Assembly: GCF_034702125.1 (NCBI RefSeq)
Contig: NC_085873.1
Span: 53,534,299-53,598,298 of the forward strand
DNA length: 64,000 bases
Direction: 5' to 3'
Origin: Engraulis encrasicolus
Taxonomy: Eukaryota > Chordata > Actinopteri > Clupeiformes > Engraulidae
Shown: one piece after another, positions 60,401-64,000 of the stretch
Numbering within the stretch: the stretch's first letter is position 1
How the letters are laid out: the number at the start of each line of letters is the position of its first letter
Position numbers and translations under genes: made by a program
The notes under the pieces: model-generated
What the model was told of the DNA's origin: nothing
What the model saw: only the letters and a program-made list of their open reading frames with translations
The model's database searches: none

Positions 60401-60540
60401 TAATGTCTCTGTATGTTGTATAGGTGTAGACAGGTCTTTCTGTGCGAATTTAAATGCATGTACATGTCTTATTTGATGGCTTCATGGACTTTTAAGTGAT
60501 CATTTAATACCAGTCAGGATACACTGGATTGACTTAATTT
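60395..60540. repeat. direct repeat, uninterrupted copy
   Basis: CTGTATGTTG...AAATGCATGTACA...CTTATTTGATGGCTT...AATACCAGTC(A/T)GGATACACTGG. The second copy (61340-61448 plus 62246-62280) is split by the MITE at 61449, so this copy gives the sequence of the empty site. Confidence 0.88.
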
Positions 60541-60576
60541 TTTGACTCAACCGTATATATAATGTATAGCTGTTTC

Positions 60577-61273
60577 GGGAGCGTACCTATGTTCCCACGC
60601 CCCATTGGTCCCACAGCCCATTGGTCCCACGGCCCACTGGTCCCACAGCCCATTGGTCCCACAACCTATTGGTCCCACAGCCCATTGGTCCCACGTCACT
60701 AAGACTTTTTTTCATTATTTAGGCCCATTGGTCCCACAGCCCATTGGTCCCACAGTCCATTGGTCCCACAGCCCATTGGTCCCACATTGCTTTTTTATTT
60801 GAATTTTTAGGCCCATTGGTCCCACAGGACTCACTAGTTCGACGCCCTTTCGGTACTTACCGCTTACGTCATACGACCCTAATCCTACCTAACCCTAACC
60901 TTAACCCTAACCTTAACCCTAAACCTAAACCTAACCCTAACTCTAACCTTAACCTTAACCCTAAACCTAACCCTAACCTTAAATCGCTTGTTTGAAATGT
61001 TTGATTACCATGTGAAGTACCGAGAGGGCGTCAAACTAGTGGGTCCCTTGGTCCCACAGCCCATTGAACTGTTTGTGATGTGGGACCAATGGACTGTGGG
61101 ACCAATGGACTGTGGGACCAACGGACCTAAAATTAAATTAAAAAATCTTAGTGATGTGGGACCAATGGGCTGTGGGACCATTGGGCCTAATTTTGAAAAA
61201 ACGCAAAAGTCTTAGCAATGTGGGGCCAATGGGCTGTGGGACCAATGGGTCGTGGGAACATTGGGCTGACCCC
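60577..61273 (+). mobile_element. MULE-like MITE, copy 1 (697 bp)
   Basis: It begins GGGAGCGTACCTATGTTCCC and ends GGGCTGACCCC. The arms are arrays of the 16-bp unit CCCATTGGTCCCACAG, direct at the left and inverted at the right. Flanks GCTGTTTC (60569-60576) and GCTGTTTTC (61274-61282) fit a 9-bp duplication with one T lost. The middle holds telomere-like CCTAACCCTAACCTTAACCC (60885-60985). Confidence 0.85.
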
Positions 61274-61292
61274 GCTGTTTTCCTATGTTTAG

Positions 61293-61296
<4 letters not shown>

Positions 61297-61340
<44 letters not shown>
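61297..61340. repeat. (CT)n microsatellite
   Basis: It lies between the two MITE copies, in the position matching the (GT)n of the other direct repeat. Confidence 0.95.
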
Positions 61341-61343
<3 letters not shown>

Positions 61344-61448
61344 CGTGCGGTACTGTATGTTGCAGTGTATATAGGTCTTTCTGTGTAAATTAAATGCATG
61401 TACAGATCTTATTTGATGGCTTTATGGATTTAAGTGATCATTCAATAC

Positions 61449-62245
61449 GGGGTCAGCCCAATGTTCCCACGGCCCATTGGTCCCACAGCCCATTGGTCCC
61501 ACATTGCTAAGACTTTTGCGTTTTTTCAAAATTAGGCCCAATGGTCCCACAGCCCATTGGTCCCACAGCCCATTGGTCCCACATCACTAAGATTTTTTAA
61601 TTTAATTTTAGGTCCGTTGGTCCCACAGTCCATTGGTCCCACAGTCCATTGGTCCCACATCACAAACACTTCCGTTGTTTGTAGCATGCTACACGGATAC
61701 ATTGACTTTCACTAGCTTAGCAACATGCTCCCTCTTTTAACTTGTCTTAAAGCAAGACAACGGCTTACATGAAAAATAAGACACTTTACCACCTTTATAA
61801 ACCCTGGCCAACGATTTTAATTGTATTAAGCCCCAAAATAGTGGCATACCCCTTTAAGGTTAGGTTTAGGGTTAAGGTTAGGGTTAGGTTTAAGGTAAGG
61901 GTTAGGGTTAGGTTTAGGGTTAAGGTTAGGGTTAGGGTTTAGGTTTAGGTTAGGTTTAGGGTCGTATGACGTAAGCGGTAAGTACCGAAAGGGCGTCGAA
62001 TTAGTGAGTCCCGTGGGACCAATGGGCCTAAAAATTCAAATAAAAAAGCAATGTGGGACCAATGGGCTGTGGGACCAATGGGCCTAAATAATGAAAAAAA
62101 GTCTTAGTGACGTGGGACCAATGGGCTGTGGGACCAATGGGCTGTGGGACCAATGGGTTGTGGGACCAATGGGCTGTGGGACCAGTGGGCCGTGGGACCA
62201 ATGGGCTGTGGGACCAATGGGGCGTGGGAACATAGGTACGCTCCC
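61449..62245 (-). mobile_element. MULE-like MITE, copy 2, opposite orientation (797 bp)
   Basis: The same element as copy 1, reversed: begins GGGGTCAGCCC and ends GGTACGCTCCC. An exact 9-bp duplication ATTCAATAC lies at 61440-61448 and 62246-62254. The (TTAGGG)-like internal stretch is at 61855-61970. Nine-base duplications are typical of Mutator-like elements. No transposase is encoded. Confidence 0.88.
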
Positions 62246-62280
62246 ATTCAATACCAGTCTGGATACACTGGATGTATGTC

Positions 62281-63084
62281 ATTTCTTTACTCATCTTCTG
62301 GAACAGCCAACGACTGCTCACCAGTTACCCCCACACTCTGTTGTTCTTTTTTCTTTCTTTCTTTTATGTTGGCTATTTGTGGTAGGCTACCTACCGGCGA
62401 TGTTGTCATGTATGTTGTCATGATGTGATGTTATGCAGGATCTCATAATGCACAATCCATTCCATACTTTACAGTCTTATTCTAAGCAATGTTGTGAATG
62501 TGTTTACTGAGGCATTTGTTGATATGTCATTCATGACCTGATTTATATAACTAAATGCATAAAAATAGGCGGAAATCGCATTTTTTAAGGTTATTAGCAG
62601 TATTTTCTCTGTACCCGGAAAACAAAAGGAGATAGCCACAATTAACCACAGTAAATATTCTTGTATGTAGGATATTAACAAAATAAAAAAAGAATTTTGA
62701 AGCTGGCATTTTCAGGTGGTCAGATTCATCGCATCAAAATATAATGCAAATTAGTGCATATTTAATTATATAATAGCCTAATTAGCATATTTAAACATAA
62801 AATATAGAAAACTTGTAATACATTTTTTTCTCCAATTCATACGAGTAATCATCTGATAAAGTTTCATATTGATATCTGCAAGTTAAAAAAAATACCCTAT
62901 TCACCTACAGTGTCTCGTCTTATTTGTGGGATTGCTGTTATGAAAGGGTTAATTATTACCCCATATTGGGTTTGTTTCAATAAGGGCAGTGTTAAGGCAG
63001 TCCAATGCGAATGTTTTTCAGCTAATATAAGCAATTTGGTACATTTTGTAACATTATTCACAGTAATATTAGGCGTCTTTAGTT
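62281..63084. other. interior of the 58763 element, nothing recognised
   Basis: AT-rich, no open frame with a known motif. The left part of the encoded protein is not found here. Confidence 0.5.
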
Positions 63085-63560
63085 TTTTGTCATAATTTGC
63101 ATTTATGGGACTATAAAGGCTCAAAATCTGAAAATGCTCAAGTGATATCACCGGGCATCGTCTGAAATCTTGAAGACTTGCCTAAAATCTATCAGATAAA
63201 GCAAAAAAAAGAACTTTATCAAAGAAATCTGGGTTCAACCCCACGGCTCCCGGACTAGTGTAGTCTACCAGGGGATGGTCATTGCAGCCTGGCAAGTAAT
63301 GGCAGTAATGGCAAAAGCCTTTTTGTTCTTGTACAAGAACGCAGAGTCCTTCGTAGTCTCCTTACAAGGCTTTCAAGATCAGCAGTGATCATTTCTCCAG
63401 GAGAAATCTGCCCTACATTTCATCAGTATCTAAATCGACAGCTTGTCCCGTCCTGCTCCTGTCTTTCTGTTGTACTCGACTGACGCTTCTCTCCATCTTC
63501 TCTTGTCACTTCATGACAGACAACATTCTCATTTCATCAACTCCTAACCTTCCCATCGCA

Positions 63561-63630
<70 letters not shown>

Positions 63631-63755
63631 CAACCCCCCGCCCCTTAGCCTTAGCCCTTGAAAGCCTGTAGCCGCTCGCGTTACTCGGTGTGTCATCAGC
63701 ACAGGCATCTCCTGAGAGTAGCCTGCAGTCTAAACAGACTACAGAGGGATCAGAC

Positions 63756-63812
<57 letters not shown>
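63561..63812. repeat. two (CA)n microsatellites
   Basis: (CA)n at 63561-63627 and 63757-63811. Confidence 0.97.
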
Positions 63813-63813
<1 letters not shown>

Positions 63814-64000
63814 TCGGTTCCCATGGCGATGTGGTACGGTCGAAGCCAAGTCGGTTTGAAATTTGAGGGGGCGAAACCAAACCTGCTGTTTGACAAGAGC
63901 AGCAGCCGTTACATCAGACTGACTGACTGACATGCTGGATTTGAGCTGGCGGACGGCCGGCCATTTTTTCTAAGTGTAACAATGGAAAAAACATGCACAT

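Larger units (their letters stand above)
58763..63257. mobile_element. ~4.5-kb DNA transposon with ~170-bp inverted ends
   Basis: The left end (58763-58930) and right end (63085-63257, inverted) share TAGTCCGG(C/G)AGCC, GATAAAGTT(T/C)TTTTTT, CAGACGATGCCCGGTGATAT and TTGAGCATTTTCAGAT. A diverged second copy of the left end lies at 59170-59296. It carries the 202-codon frame at 59716 and two later MITE insertions. GTGT occurs at both outer edges, so a 4-bp duplication is possible but not secure. The superfamily is not assigned. Confidence 0.8.

Noticed and set aside
58489..64000. Search for the last dock1 exon with CRK-binding proline motifs
   Set aside because: No acceptor followed by a matching proline-rich reading was found; the exon most likely lies beyond the window.

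Overview
This window is teleost fish nuclear DNA. Four things point there: vertebrate-type split exons with GT/AG splice sites, very dense (CA)n, (CT)n and pentanucleotide microsatellites, fish-type LINE, SINE, Kolobok, Harbinger-like and hAT-like repeats, and coding exons very close to mammalian DOCK1. One host gene is visible. It is dock1 (DOCK180, a Rac guanine-nucleotide exchange factor), read on the + strand. Nineteen coding exons lie between 6381 and 58488 (about 2.17 kb, roughly 724 codons). They cover the end of the armadillo-like middle region, the whole catalytic DHR-2 domain and most of the basic, serine- and proline-rich tail. Earlier exons and the last exon(s) lie outside the window. 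One expected short exon, between the exons at 10200 and 13481, could not be found.

Layout. Positions 1-2526 are intron with a reverse-strand retroelement tail and a tRNA-derived SINE. Positions 2527-6380 hold a near full-length CR1/L2-type LINE in sense orientation whose (TTGAC)n tail ends directly at the first visible dock1 exon. Positions 7334-9009 are a TTAA-flanked Kolobok-like element with a broken THAP domain. Positions 10060-13480 are microsatellite and G-rich sequence. Positions 14340-16051 are two nested Harbinger-like elements, each with a 3-bp duplication. Positions 16050-53500 are dock1 exons in introns full of minisatellites and small hAT-like MITEs. Positions 53600-55810 are an inverted-repeat (foldback) element. 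Positions 58763-63257 are a roughly 4.5-kb element with long terminal inverted repeats. It carries a 202-codon open frame with a CXC-like cysteine-rich end, plus two inverted copies of a 0.7-0.8 kb MITE built from 16-bp repeats and telomere-like repeats, with 9-bp target duplications.

The most unusual signal is that 8 of the 38 visible dock1 exon boundaries sit inside short tandem duplications that copy the splice site with part of the exon (exons at 10200, 13481, 13989, 19248, 34027, 41896 and both ends of 56377-56584). In every case I could read, a decoy copy runs into a stop codon soon after, so only one copy of each junction keeps the protein frame open. I see no operon, CRISPR array, toxin system or viral gene.
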